The notes beneath the pieces were generated by a model. The model saw nothing but the letters and a program-made list of their open reading frames with translations. It did no database searches and had not been told where the DNA came from. Positions 24,567 through 32,750 of a stretch of DNA of 38,674 nt are shown here, one piece after another. Each line of letters starts with the position of its first letter. The stretch's first letter is position 1. The stretch comes from Candidatus Pullichristensenella stercorigallinarum (lineage in GTDB: Bacteria > Bacillota > Clostridia > Christensenellales > Aristaeellaceae): positions 1 through 38,674 of the forward strand of contig DVFZ01000067.1 in the NCBI GenBank assembly GCA_018712945.1, read 5' to 3'. The position numbers and the translations under genes were made by a program.

Positions 24567-25982
24567 TCAGTAGACCGTCACCGTGGTGCCGGCCGGGCAG
24601 TTGTTGTAGATCCACTTGGCGTCCTCTACAGAGAGGCGCACGCAACCATGCGAGGCGCGGCGGCCAAGGTTGTTGACCGAGCTTTGCCGCAGCGTGGAGG
24701 TGTCCTTTTCGGAATAGAGCACCGAATGGAACAGGTACGGCCCGTTGATGCGGTAGGCGTACTGCGCCCAACAGTCGAACTTCGTGAAGTAGTACCAGCG
24801 CCCGCAGGGGCCGCCCGCCGTAAAGGTGCCCAGCGGCGTGGGGTCAGAGGTGGTGCCGGTAGAGCACTTCATGGTGCGTACCAGCTGCGAATAGCTGCCG
24901 TTGACCCACTTGTAGGCGTACACGCGCTGGTCGTCCACGGAAATCTTCAGCAGGTACATGCACTTGGGCCGGTCGGACTTGACCGCGTCCTTGCTGAACA
25001 GCACCCGCTGCGTTTCCTCGTCGGCCACGCCGGTCTGCTCGAGCTTGTTGCGCTTCTGGAAGTACTTGAGCGCCGATTCAGTGCCGCCGCCGAAGATGCC
25101 GTCGATGCCGCCCTCAAGGTAGGAAAGCGAATCCAGGCGCCTTTGCAGGCGATGCACCTCGCCCAGCACGTTGGTGTCGCGTGAACCGCGCTCCAGATCT
25201 GTACGGTAGACCTCAAAGCCGGTCAGCTCCGCCATCAGCGCGTCGCTCATCACGCCGTCCGGCGCGTAGGGCGTAGCGGTGGGCTCAGGCGTAGCCGTGG
25301 TGGGCTGGAGCACTTCCTCATCCGCGCCCTGCGACAGAAGCAGCGTCGGTTCTGGCTCCGGCGTGGGGGAGGGGGTAGGCGTGGGCGAAGGCTCTGCGGT
25401 GGGTTCGGGCGTGGTGTAGTACTCGCGGCCCTCTACCACATACAGGTATTGCTGGAACAGCTTGAGCCCTTCGTCGGTGAGTGCGCCGAAGTCGCCGTCG
25501 GCGGAACCGGTCATGAACCCGTAGGCGCGCAAAGCTTCCTGGATTTCGCGCACGCCGTCGCCCTTGGCGCCCTTGGCCAGCGGCGTCGGTTCCGGCGTGG
25601 GCATGGGCACGGCGGCGGCGCTTTCCAGCGCGGCGCGCGTGTCCTCATCGAGCACGCCGGTGGCACTTAAACCGTTGAGCGACTGGAACGCCTGCAACGC
25701 GGCCTGCGTATCGTCGCCAAAGATGCCGTCGGCCTTGCCGTCGAGGTAGTTGAGCGCCTGCAAACGCGCCTGCAGATCGGCCACGGCGGTTTCCCCTTCC
25801 GCGTCGCGGCTGCCGTTTTGCAAAGGCACGGCCGTGGCGGTGGGAGAGGGGAGGGCCGTCTCCGCGGCCGCGGTCTGCCCGAGCGAGAGCTGCTGCTCGT
25901 CTGCGTCCTCGACGACGCTGTACTGGCATCCCGACAAAAGGAGCAGGGCGGCCAGCAGCGCGGCGAGCAGTTTTCTTTTCAT
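24567..25982 (-). CDS. Lipoprotein L,D-transpeptidase with peptidoglycan-binding repeats
   Basis: This is a 471-residue paralogue of the neighbouring transpeptidase. I chose the ATG at 25982 because it gives a clean lipoprotein signal, MKRKLLAALLAALLLLSGC, with the lipobox cysteine at 19; the longer frame hides it. PG_binding_1 repeats lie at about 62-115 and 128-178 (the second incomplete), followed by a Thr-Pro-rich linker, another repeat near 280-335 and the YkuD domain. The catalytic motif is RASHGCVRL with C447. It should therefore be held at the membrane while its paralogue is released into the wall. A TGCATTC/GAATGCA palindrome lies 26 bases upstream of the start. Confidence 0.94.
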   Translation of the reverse strand: MKRKLLAALLAALLLLSGCQYSVVEDADEQQLSLGQTAAAETALPSPTATAVPLQNGSRDAEGETAVADLQARLQALNYLDGKADGIFGDDTQAALQAFQSLNGLSATGVLDEDTRAALESAAAVPMPTPEPTPLAKGAKGDGVREIQEALRAYGFMTGSADGDFGALTDEGLKLFQQYLYVVEGREYYTTPEPTAEPSPTPTPSPTPEPEPTLLLSQGADEEVLQPTTATPEPTATPYAPDGVMSDALMAELTGFEVYRTDLERGSRDTNVLGEVHRLQRRLDSLSYLEGGIDGIFGGGTESALKYFQKRNKLEQTGVADEETQRVLFSKDAVKSDRPKCMYLLKISVDDQRVYAYKWVNGSYSQLVRTMKCSTGTTSDPTPLGTFTAGGPCGRWYYFTKFDCWAQYAYRINGPYLFHSVLYSEKDTSTLRQSSVNNLGRRASHGCVRLSVEDAKWIYNNCPAGTTVTVY

Positions 25983-26007
25983 AGAATAACACCCCATTTT
26001 CGTCGCT

Positions 26008-26030
26008 TGCATTCTCAATTTGTGAATGCA
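26008..26030 (-). promoter_or_regulatory. Palindrome upstream of the lipoprotein L,D-transpeptidase
   Basis: TGCATTC (26008-26014) and GAATGCA (26024-26030) form perfect 7-bp arms around nine bases, in the leader of the gene. It could be an operator or an mRNA hairpin. No clear promoter was identified beside it. Confidence 0.4.
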
Positions 26031-26140
26031 TATGTTAGACGTGCAAAGGTGGCGGATAGGTTCATGATTTTCGCGTGAAATATTTGGAACGATTGTCAAA
26101 AGGATTTCGCCGTCCATCCCACATGCCCGAGGGGTGGCCC

Positions 26141-26204
26141 AAAAACGCCCGCGGCCGGCGCGATTCCCAGTTTTTTCCAGGAATCGCGCCGGCGCGCGGA
26201 AAAA
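26141..26204 (-). terminator. Strong terminator after the PhoR-like kinase gene
   Basis: GCCGGCGCGATTCC (26154-26167) pairs perfectly with GGAATCGCGCCGGC (26180-26193), extended by a few more pairs outside. On the minus strand TTTTT follows at 26145-26141. It separates the two-component genes from the transpeptidase gene. Confidence 0.85.
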
Positions 26205-26219
26205 AGAGCGGATGATGGC

Positions 26220-27617
26220 TTATGCCGTGGCGTCGCGGCGCAACGTAAAGCCAAACTGCGTGCCCTTGCCCAGTTCGCTCTTGACCCAGATGTCCTCGCC
26301 CATCCATTTGAGCAGTTCCTTGGCGATGGAAAGCCCCAGGCCGCTGCCCATGCCGCTGTGGGCTTTGTCTACCTTATAAAAGCGGTCGAACACATAGGGC
26401 AAATCCTCCTGCGAGATGCCGATGCCGGTATCCTTGACGATCAAGGTCACGCGCGATGCGTCCCAGGTGGCGTCCAGCGACACCGTGCCGCCCTCGGGCG
26501 TGTACTTGATGGCGTTGTCCAACAGGATGACCAGCAGCTGCTCCACGCGGTCGGCGTTGGCGACCACGGCGGGCACCTTGGAAAAGTCGGTCTCCTCGTG
26601 GAAAGTGATATCGTGATCTTCGGCGATGGAGCGGTAGCGCTCGCACACGTCGTCCACCAGCTCGCCCAGCTTCATGCGCTCGGTGCGGATGGCCAGCGTG
26701 CCGCTTTGCAGGCGGGAAAGCTCCATCAGGTCGTTGATCAGGCGCGAAAGGCGCATGATTTCGCGCAGGATGATGTCGTAATAGCGCATGCGGGCCTCGT
26801 CGGTGGTGACCATGCCTTCCTTGAGCGGCTCGATCAGGGCGCGCATGGCGGTCAGAGGCGTGCGCATCTCATGGGAGACGTTGGCCACATAGTCGCGCCG
26901 CGTGCGCTCCAGGCGCTCAAGCTGTGTAATGTCCGAAAACAGGCCCACAGCGCCTGCCGTGGTGCCGATTTCGTCCACCAGCGGAGAGATGACCACGCGC
27001 AAAACGCGCTCCGGGGTTTCCAGGTTGCGGGTGACCACCTTGCCCTCGGAAACCACGCGGTCGAAGTCCGCCCAGATATCGCGGTCGGGAATGAGCTTGA
27101 GGCGCTCGTCGCGCGGGGGATGTTCCTGCGCCTCCGGGGGGAACATGCGCTCCAGCGCTGGGTTGCGGTGCGTAACCCGCCCCTTGGCGTTCACGGCCAC
27201 AATGCCTTCGGAAAGGCCGTTGAGCATTTGCTTTAGGCGGTTGCGCTCGATGATGAGCAGATACATGTTGCGCGAAAGCTGGTAGGATAAATTGTTCAGC
27301 GCCTTTCCCAATTCGCCCAGCTCGCCGGGCACGCGCTCGTCTGCCCGCGCATCCAGATCGCCCTTGGCCACGGCTACGGCCACGTCGCGCACGCGGCCCA
27401 CCTGCTCCGCTACCGGGGAAATCAGCGCTTTTAACAGCGGGTAAAACACCACCGCCGCCGCGCCCAAACCCACCAGCACAGACCATAAAAGCGGCAGGGC
27501 GTTTCCACCGCGCCCGAAAGCCAGCAGGTATACAAGCAATGTCACGACGACCATTGTCGAAACAATGGCCGCCGTAAATACGATTGCCCGCTTGACCAGC
27601 GAGCTGTTCTTGTTCAT
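26220..27617 (-). CDS. PhoR/WalK-like sensor histidine kinase
   Basis: This 465-residue membrane kinase has two adjacent transmembrane segments (about 10-34 and 42-62) with almost no loop. A HAMP domain (about 63-115) and a PAS domain (about 130-235) precede the dimerisation helix with phosphoacceptor H249 in ANVSHEMRTPL. The ATPase domain has the N box (LLVILLDNAIKYTPEGG), G1 (VKDTGIGI) and G2 (GSGLGLSIAKELL). The start overlaps the stop of the regulator gene (ATGA at 27614-27617). The domain order fits PhoR, ResE and WalK relatives, so phosphate, redox or wall signals are all possible. Confidence 0.94.
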   Translation of the reverse strand: MNKNSSLVKRAIVFTAAIVSTMVVVTLLVYLLAFGRGGNALPLLWSVLVGLGAAAVVFYPLLKALISPVAEQVGRVRDVAVAVAKGDLDARADERVPGELGELGKALNNLSYQLSRNMYLLIIERNRLKQMLNGLSEGIVAVNAKGRVTHRNPALERMFPPEAQEHPPRDERLKLIPDRDIWADFDRVVSEGKVVTRNLETPERVLRVVISPLVDEIGTTAGAVGLFSDITQLERLERTRRDYVANVSHEMRTPLTAMRALIEPLKEGMVTTDEARMRYYDIILREIMRLSRLINDLMELSRLQSGTLAIRTERMKLGELVDDVCERYRSIAEDHDITFHEETDFSKVPAVVANADRVEQLLVILLDNAIKYTPEGGTVSLDATWDASRVTLIVKDTGIGISQEDLPYVFDRFYKVDKAHSGMGSGLGLSIAKELLKWMGEDIWVKSELGKGTQFGFTLRRDATA

Positions 27618-28309
27618 GCGTTAACCTCAAAGCGGTAGCCCACGCCGTAGACCGTCTTGAGCACCCAGGGCACGTTTTCCTGGGGCAGCTTCTGACGGAT
27701 GCGCTTGATGTGCGCGTCCACAGTGCGCGTATCGCCGAAATAGTCGTAGCCCCATACGCGCGAGAGGATCTGCTCGCGCGAGAACACCTGGCCGACATTG
27801 GAGCAGAGCATGTGCAGAATTTCCACTTCTTTGGGCGTGCAGGGGATGACCTTGCCCGCCGCCTTCACCTGGTAGTTTTCCAGGCTGATCTCCAGCTGCG
27901 GCAGGCGGATGATGGAGCTGTCCTCATCCTGCGTCTTTTCCGAGAAGCGGCGCAAAACCGCCTTGATGCGGGCCAGCACCTCGCGGGGGCTGAAGGGCTT
28001 GACGATGTAATCGTCCGCGCCCAGTTCCAGGCCGAGAATGCGGTCGATCTCCTCGCCCTTGGCCGTGAGCATGATGATGGGGATGGAGCTGGTCTGGCGG
28101 ATGGTGCGGCATACGTCGATGCCGGACATGCGCGGCATCATCAAGTCCAGCACCACCATGTCCGGGTGCAGGCTTTCCACCATTTCCAGCGCCTGCTGGC
28201 CATCGTATGCGGACTGATGCTCGTACCCTTCGGAACCCAGGTACAGCCCCAGGGACTCGTGCACCACCGGGTCGTCGTCGCAGATCAGGATCAGCGGGTA
28301 CATCGACAT
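27614..28309 (-). CDS. OmpR/PhoB-family response regulator
   Basis: This 231-residue regulator pairs with the PhoR-like kinase encoded next. The receiver domain has D11-D13, phosphoacceptor D55 in VVLDLMMPRMSG, T82 and the lysine in YIVKPFSPREV. The winged-helix output domain (about 133-228) ends with VYGVGYRF. An ATG three codons later is an alternative start; GAGGTGAGA precedes both. The gene has its own promoter with a GTACG/CGTAC palindrome just downstream. It lies upstream of two wall transpeptidases, which are plausible targets, but a strong terminator separates them. Confidence 0.94.
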   Translation of the reverse strand: MSMYPLILICDDDPVVHESLGLYLGSEGYEHQSAYDGQQALEMVESLHPDMVVLDLMMPRMSGIDVCRTIRQTSSIPIIMLTAKGEEIDRILGLELGADDYIVKPFSPREVLARIKAVLRRFSEKTQDEDSSIIRLPQLEISLENYQVKAAGKVIPCTPKEVEILHMLCSNVGQVFSREQILSRVWGYDYFGDTRTVDAHIKRIRQKLPQENVPWVLKTVYGVGYRFEVNA

Positions 28310-28334
28310 ATTCTCACCTCAAAAACGCACATTT

Positions 28335-28349
28335 GTACGGTATTCGTAC
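28335..28349. promoter_or_regulatory. GTACG-N5-CGTAC palindrome in the regulator leader
   Basis: Perfect 5-bp arms around five bases, located just downstream of the -10 box on the minus strand. It may be an operator at the start of transcription or a short 5' hairpin. Confidence 0.35.
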
Positions 28350-28353
28350 TACT

Positions 28354-28382
28354 ATTATATACATTGTCGAGAAGTTATGCAA
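28354..28382 (-). promoter_or_regulatory. Promoter of the PhoP/PhoR-like operon
   Basis: On the minus strand TTGCAT (28377-28382), exactly 17 bases, and TATAAT (28354-28359). Confidence 0.85.
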
Positions 28383-28420
28383 CCATTGTCGGAAAGTGCC
28401 TAAATAAAATCAAATTCGAC

Positions 28421-28452
28421 AGAAAATTGACCCGCCGCGCCGCCTGCGGGTC
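28421..28452 (-). terminator. Weak terminator after the AraC gene
   Basis: On the minus strand GACCCGC pairs with GCGGGTC across ten bases, followed by AATTTTCTG. The U-tract is short and offset. Confidence 0.55.
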
Positions 28453-28458
28453 TTTGGG

Positions 28459-29340
28459 CTACTTGCTTTGCCATTTTTTGCGGTATGCGCCTGGGGTCAT
28501 GCCCTCGTAGGCGCGAAACAGGGCGATGAAGCGGCTGGCGCTCTCCACGCCCACCATGCCGGCAATCTCGCTGACAGGGCGGTCGGTGGCCTGCAAAAGC
28601 TCCTTGGCACGGTTGACGCGCGTGAGCGCCTGAAAGCGCTTTGGCGATAGCCCTGTATGGCGCTTGAACAGCTTTTGGAAGTAGAAGCGGTCCAGCGAGA
28701 CCATGTCCGCCAGCTCGGCAAGGGAGATGTTTTCGTGAAAGTGCTCAAGCAGGTAGGCGCGCGCCGCCGCTACGCATACGGGCATCGGCCCCTCTGGTGC
28801 GGCGCGCCCGGCGGCGGCCACCATTTCCGCCATCAGCTGCGTAAGCAGCGCCGAGGCGTTCACGTCGTCGGCCAGTGTGTTGTCGCCATCGCGGTAGATG
28901 GCGATCAGCCGGTGCATCAGCGCCGCGGCGCTGGCGTTTACCGGCAGTTCCACGTCATTGCGCCCGCCGCCCATTTCCAGAAACCAGCGGTAATAGGCGT
29001 CGCAGCCCGGCCCGTAAAAGTGCACCCAGATCACGCGCCAATGCCCTTCCCGCGGGTCGGTGCGGTAGTCCTGCGGTTGCATGCAGTCGATCCAGAAGGC
29101 GCGGTTTGCTCCCACCCGGGCCGTCTGGGCGCCATAGGTCAAAACGCCCGCGCCCTCCAGCGTGTACTTGATCAGGTAAGCGGGCAGGTCGCGGCGGCTG
29201 GTGTAATAGTCCTTGCCAGCAATGAAGTCGCCCACTTCCAGAACATGCGGTGCGGCGCGTTTCACCGCCGGGTCGGGCGTAGCCATAATCCACAGCGATT
29301 CCGGGGCCAGGTCCAGCTCATAGCGCAGATCCACCGCCAC
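28459..29340 (-). CDS. AraC-family transcriptional regulator
   Basis: This is a 293-residue regulator with a cupin-like effector-binding N-terminal part (about 30-150) and a C-terminal double helix-turn-helix (about 185-290). The second half shows FYFQKLFKRHTGLSPKRFQALTRVNRAKELL and a final EGMTPGAYRK. A longer frame starts at a GTG at 29355, but its second to fourth codons form GGAGGGG, which is an ideal ribosome-binding site for the GTG at 29340, so I prefer that. It is divergent from rhaA, a common layout for sugar regulators such as RhaS/RhaR. A role as a rhamnose-responsive activator is inference. Confidence 0.9.
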   Translation of the reverse strand: MAVDLRYELDLAPESLWIMATPDPAVKRAAPHVLEVGDFIAGKDYYTSRRDLPAYLIKYTLEGAGVLTYGAQTARVGANRAFWIDCMQPQDYRTDPREGHWRVIWVHFYGPGCDAYYRWFLEMGGGRNDVELPVNASAAALMHRLIAIYRDGDNTLADDVNASALLTQLMAEMVAAAGRAAPEGPMPVCVAAARAYLLEHFHENISLAELADMVSLDRFYFQKLFKRHTGLSPKRFQALTRVNRAKELLQATDRPVSEIAGMVGVESASRFIALFRAYEGMTPGAYRKKWQSK

Positions 29341-29387
29341 GGCATACCCCTCCACAACTTTTTTATATTACAGGCCAACTTCCGGCC

Positions 29388-29416
29388 TTGACATACGCGG
29401 CTGTTCCAGGCATACT
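29388..29416 (+). promoter_or_regulatory. Promoter of rhaA
   Basis: TTGACA (29388-29393), 17 bases and CATACT (29411-29416). The weak -10 fits an activated promoter. A direct repeat AAATTTGCA lies downstream at 29443-29451 and 29465-29473, spaced 22 bases, that is about two helical turns, and may be a regulator site. Confidence 0.65.
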
Positions 29417-29636
29417 ACAAGTAATCGTAGCATTATATGCGCAAATTTGCAAGCGTTTTGCCGGAAATTTGCAGTTTTATCGCTGCATCTGGCGCGACAA
29501 CAAAAAGGCATTGGAGGGAGGATATGGAGCGCCCACCTGGAGGCCCGGGCGCTTCCTGGCAAGCTGGACGCCGCCGCCGCAATGCAATTTGGATCGGTCT
29601 GTTTTTTGCACGTACATATATGAAAGGAGCGCGAAC

Positions 29637-30896
29637 ATGAACCAGGAAAAGATACTCAAGGGGTACGAGTACGCAAAGGAAGTATACGCCGGGTACGGCA
29701 TCAATGTGGACGCCGCCATCGAGCGTATCGACAAAATTCCCGTCTCCATGCACTGCTGGCAGGGAGACGACGTGATCGGCTTTGAGGGCACCGGCGCCCT
29801 CACCGGCGGCATCCAGACCACGGGCAACTACCCCGGCCGCGCCCGCACGGCGGAAGAGCTGCGCGGCGACCTGGATTTTGCCCTGAAGCTCATCCCCGGC
29901 GAGACCAAGCTCAACCTGCACGCCAGCTACGCCGAAAAGCACGGCAAGACCATCGACCGCGACCAGTATACCATCGCGGAATTCCAGAATTGGGCGGATT
30001 GGGCCAAGGAGAAGGGCATGGGCCTGGACTTCAACCCCACCTTCTTCTCCCATCCGATGATGGACGGCGATTTCTCCCTCTCCAGCCTGGATGAGAAAAA
30101 GCGCCGCTTCTGGATTGAGCACGGCAAGCGTTGCCGCGAAATCGCCCTGGAGTTTGCCAAGCAGCTGGGCAAGCCCTGCGTGGTCAACTACTGGATGCCG
30201 GATGGATTCAAGGATGTGTGCGTGGACACCAAGCTCTACCGCGACATCATGAAGCAGTCGCTGGATGAGATTTTCGCCGCCGATATCGACGAAAACCTCG
30301 TGCCCTGCGCGCTGGAAAGCAAGCTGTTCGGCATTGGCGTGGAGAGCTACACCGTGGCCAGCCACGAGTTTTCCTACGGCTACGCGGTAAAGAACCACAA
30401 GCTCTACTGCCTGGACGCCGGCCATTTCCATCCCACCGAGGTCATTTCCGCCAAGCTCAGCGCCACGCTGGAGTTTATGGATCGCGTGCTTCTGCACGTC
30501 AGCCGCGGCGTGCGCTGGGACAGCGACCACGTCGTCGCCCACGACGACGAGCTGCAAAAGATCATGGATGAAGTGATCTTCAACGACTACGACGCGCGCG
30601 TATTCATCGGCCTGGATTATTTCGACGCCTCCATCAACCGCATCGCGGCCTGGGCCATCGGCATGCGCAACGCGCGCAAGGCGCTCCTGTCCGCCGCGCT
30701 CGCGCCCGCCAAGGCCATGCGCGAAGCTGAGTACGCGGGCGACTACACCACCCGCCTCGCCCTGCAGGAAGAGCGCCGCTCCCTGCCCGTGGGCGCGGTG
30801 TGGGATTACTACTGCATGACCAAGGGCGTGCCCGGCGGCGACGAATGGCTGGAAATGGTGCGTCAGTATGAAAAGGACGTGCTGATCAAGCGGTAA
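29637..30896 (+). CDS. rhaA: L-rhamnose isomerase
   Basis: This 419-residue enzyme converts L-rhamnose to L-rhamnulose. The sequence matches RhaA throughout: VSMHCWQGDDVIGFE (36-50), GGIQTTGNYPG (57-67), LDFNPTFFSHP (130-140), ESKLFGIGVESYTV (227-240), LDAGHFHPTEVIS (259-271), RWDSDHVV (293-300) and GLDYFDASINRIAAW (325-339). Metal and catalytic ligands expected from the family are present as E227, D260, H263, D295, D297 and D327. The ATG at 29637 follows AAAGGAG; the longer frame is not used. No rhamnulokinase, aldolase or transporter gene is adjacent, so the pathway must be completed elsewhere. Confidence 0.96.
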   Translation: MNQEKILKGYEYAKEVYAGYGINVDAAIERIDKIPVSMHCWQGDDVIGFEGTGALTGGIQTTGNYPGRARTAEELRGDLDFALKLIPGETKLNLHASYAEKHGKTIDRDQYTIAEFQNWADWAKEKGMGLDFNPTFFSHPMMDGDFSLSSLDEKKRRFWIEHGKRCREIALEFAKQLGKPCVVNYWMPDGFKDVCVDTKLYRDIMKQSLDEIFAADIDENLVPCALESKLFGIGVESYTVASHEFSYGYAVKNHKLYCLDAGHFHPTEVISAKLSATLEFMDRVLLHVSRGVRWDSDHVVAHDDELQKIMDEVIFNDYDARVFIGLDYFDASINRIAAWAIGMRNARKALLSAALAPAKAMREAEYAGDYTTRLALQEERRSLPVGAVWDYYCMTKGVPGGDEWLEMVRQYEKDVLIKR

Positions 30897-30906
30897 AGCG
30901 CAAATG

Positions 30907-30937
30907 AGCGGCCCCAACCCTTCCGGTTGGGGCCGCT
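30907..30937 (+). terminator. First terminator hairpin of rhaA, lacking its U-tract
   Basis: AGCGGCCCCAACC (30907-30919) pairs perfectly with GGTTGGGGCCGCT (30925-30937). Instead of a run of T, the 177-bp repeat follows at once. A near-identical hairpin with TTTT appears at 31138-31171. Confidence 0.8.
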
Positions 30938-31113
30938 CAGAGCGCTGCCAAAGCCTGCAAACGCAAAAATTGCCCTGATCAAAGAGAAATCAGAGGCAAT
31001 TTTCGCTTCCTGCGTCAGCTGCACATGCAGCCTGCGGTCACTTACGTCCATGTAAGCTCCCTTGCCTGCAAGTTTGCTTCCTTGTCTTGCAGGCTTTCTC
31101 ATCCCTCTGGCAG
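30937..31113 (+). repeat. 177-bp structured repeat, copy 1
   Basis: This stretch matches 38498-38674 without gaps, with 6 substitutions in 177 bases. It begins TCAGAGCGCTG and contains several hairpins. AAAAATTGCC pairs with GGCAATTTT (about 30963-31004), CTTAC pairs with GTAAG, and GCCTGCAAG pairs with CTTGCAGGC near the end. AAAGCCTGCAA near the start also mirrors TTGCAGGCTTT near the end, forming imperfect terminal inverted repeats. A 54-codon minus-strand frame runs through both copies, but most substitutions change an amino acid, so conservation is not protein-like. It holds no transposase. Confidence 0.85.
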
Positions 31114-31137
31114 TCTGTTGACTTTGTCAACATCCTA

Positions 31138-31171
31138 AGCGGCTCCAACCCTTTTGGTTGGGGCCGCTTTT
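31138..31171 (+). terminator. Second terminator hairpin of rhaA, with U-tract
   Basis: AGCGGCTCCAACC pairs with GGTTGGGGCCGCT and is followed by TTT. It differs from the hairpin at 30907-30937 at only three of 31 positions, so the terminator appears duplicated around the repeat. Confidence 0.85.
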
Positions 31172-31468
31172 GTATAGCCCATCGCTTCAACGCCGGGGAA
31201 CGCTTTTCCGCCATGTTGAAGGCATACGCTTCACGCCTGTAAACCGTAGCGCTTTACGAGTTTTAAAAAACAGCAGGAACATGCCGGCGCCCCCGGTGTT
31301 GCTTCTACAAAAAGCCCGCCACGCCGTTGCAGGCGAACATGAAAAGGCAAAGGACAACGTTCCCGGACACATTTGCGCGCGCGCCAAGGCCGCGATCCAG
31401 AAAATCCAGTATATCCCTGTCTGCGGGCCTGCGCATCGCCATGCCGTTTTGACCTCCCCGGGAACGTG
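31172..31468. other. Intergenic region downstream of the class III aminotransferase
   Basis: No gene is supported. ACGTTCCCGG (31357-31366) and CCGGGAACGT (31458-31467) are perfect 10-bp inverted arms 91 bases apart, the second just past the aminotransferase stop. On the minus strand a weak hairpin runs into CTTTTTG (31314-31308), the best candidate terminator for that gene. Confidence 0.45.
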
Positions 31469-32737
31469 CTATCCCTTCAATTCCGGGTGCCGTTTTTCCA
31501 CCACGCCGAAGGCGTCGTCGGCGATGTCCACCGCCAGGGCGATGTCCTCGTCGGTGACAGCGGCGTTGATAAAGTGGTTGTGGTGGCTGGTGAGGAACAG
31601 GCCGCGCGACACGCACTCGGCCACCCATTCCTGGTGCAGCATCAGGCTGTCGTCGTTGGCGATGCGCAGGTAGAACAGCGCCGGTTCGCCGGATACCACC
31701 AAATCAAAGCCGTGCGCCTTGGCCGCTTCCCGGAAGCCGTCGGTCAGCTTCGTGCCCAGGCGGCGGAACAGCGCCGGGGTATCGAGCCGCTTCATTTTGT
31801 CGATGCAGGCGATGCAGGCCGCGAACGGCTCCGCGCTCATCCAGTAGGAACCGGTGAACGTGAGCGAGGCGGCCGTGGCCTTGAACTCCTCGCGCCCGCA
31901 CACGGCGGACATGTTGTAGCCGTTGGCCAGCGCCTTGCAGAAGCAGATCAGATCGGCCTTGAAGCCGTAATAATGGTCAGAGCCGGCCAAATCGAGGCGG
32001 AAACCGGCGCGCACATCGTCGATGATGAGCAGCATGTGGTGCTTGTCGCAGAATGCGCGCACGCTTTGCCAGTATTCCTTCGTGGCCACGCGGTTGTCGA
32101 AGAAGTTGCCGTGGTCGTAGGGTTGGGCAATCAGCGCGGCCACATCGCCGCCGCAGGCGTCGTAGGCCTTTTCCATGGCCTCCATGTCAAACCAGGGCAG
32201 CACGACATTGTGCGCCACGTCCTCGGGCAGGATGCCGGGATAGTCGGCGCGCATGGCCCAGGGGTCGTTGCCATGGTAGTAGTTGCGCAAAAAGAAGATT
32301 TTGCGCTTGCCGGTATGGGCGCGGGCGAGCATGACGCTGAAGGTGGTGGCGTCGGTGCCGTTTTTCATGAAGAAGGCCCAGTCAGCCATGGCCACGGTGT
32401 CCACCAGCTTTTCGGCGCATTCCACCATCTTGTAGGAAGGCGCGGTGGTGCAGTTGGCGATGGCAAGCTGCTCGATGGCGGCCTTGTCCACATCCGGGTC
32501 GCTATACCCCAGTACGTTCGGGCCATAGGCGCACATGAAGTCCAGATAGCGGTTGCCGTCCATGTCCCAGAAGTAGGTTCCCTTGGCCTTGGAGGCGATC
32601 AGCGGCCACTTGTGCAGGGGCAAAAACAGGCCCTCCGAGGGGCCGAGGTGGCCGTATACGCCGGCGGGAATGACGGCGCGGGCGCGCTCAAACCAGGCGT
32701 GGCTCTTTTCATGGCTGTATTCAGGATATTTCGACAT
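31469..32737 (-). CDS. Class III aminotransferase, glutamate-1-semialdehyde aminomutase-like
   Basis: This is a 422-residue PLP enzyme. The cofactor aspartate lies in LLIIDDVRAGFR and the Schiff-base lysine in LICFCKALANGYNMSAVCG, an arrangement close to glutamate-1-semialdehyde aminomutase. It has FFMKNGTDATTFSVMLARAHTGKRKI in place of the usual cofactor-phosphate loop. Family relatives include aminomutases, amino-sugar and beta-amino-acid aminotransferases, so substrate is open. The usual haem-pathway partners of a true aminomutase are absent. It lies 13 bases after an SCP2-like gene in the same operon, with GAGGAGGAC before its ATG. That unusual partner is the main clue to its job. Confidence 0.88.
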   Translation of the reverse strand: MSKYPEYSHEKSHAWFERARAVIPAGVYGHLGPSEGLFLPLHKWPLIASKAKGTYFWDMDGNRYLDFMCAYGPNVLGYSDPDVDKAAIEQLAIANCTTAPSYKMVECAEKLVDTVAMADWAFFMKNGTDATTFSVMLARAHTGKRKIFFLRNYYHGNDPWAMRADYPGILPEDVAHNVVLPWFDMEAMEKAYDACGGDVAALIAQPYDHGNFFDNRVATKEYWQSVRAFCDKHHMLLIIDDVRAGFRLDLAGSDHYYGFKADLICFCKALANGYNMSAVCGREEFKATAASLTFTGSYWMSAEPFAACIACIDKMKRLDTPALFRRLGTKLTDGFREAAKAHGFDLVVSGEPALFYLRIANDDSLMLHQEWVAECVSRGLFLTSHHNHFINAAVTDEDIALAVDIADDAFGVVEKRHPELKG

Positions 32738-32750
32738 GCGCTTGTCCTCC

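Noticed and set aside
29433..30917. 494-codon frame opposite rhaA
   Set aside because: Shadow of a well-identified gene with typical antisense composition.
30863..31102. Minus-strand frame encoding a peptide nearly repeated at 38205-38666
   Set aside because: It is only the repeat read backwards. At least four of the six base differences change amino acids and no good ribosome-binding site is present, so a real gene is unlikely.
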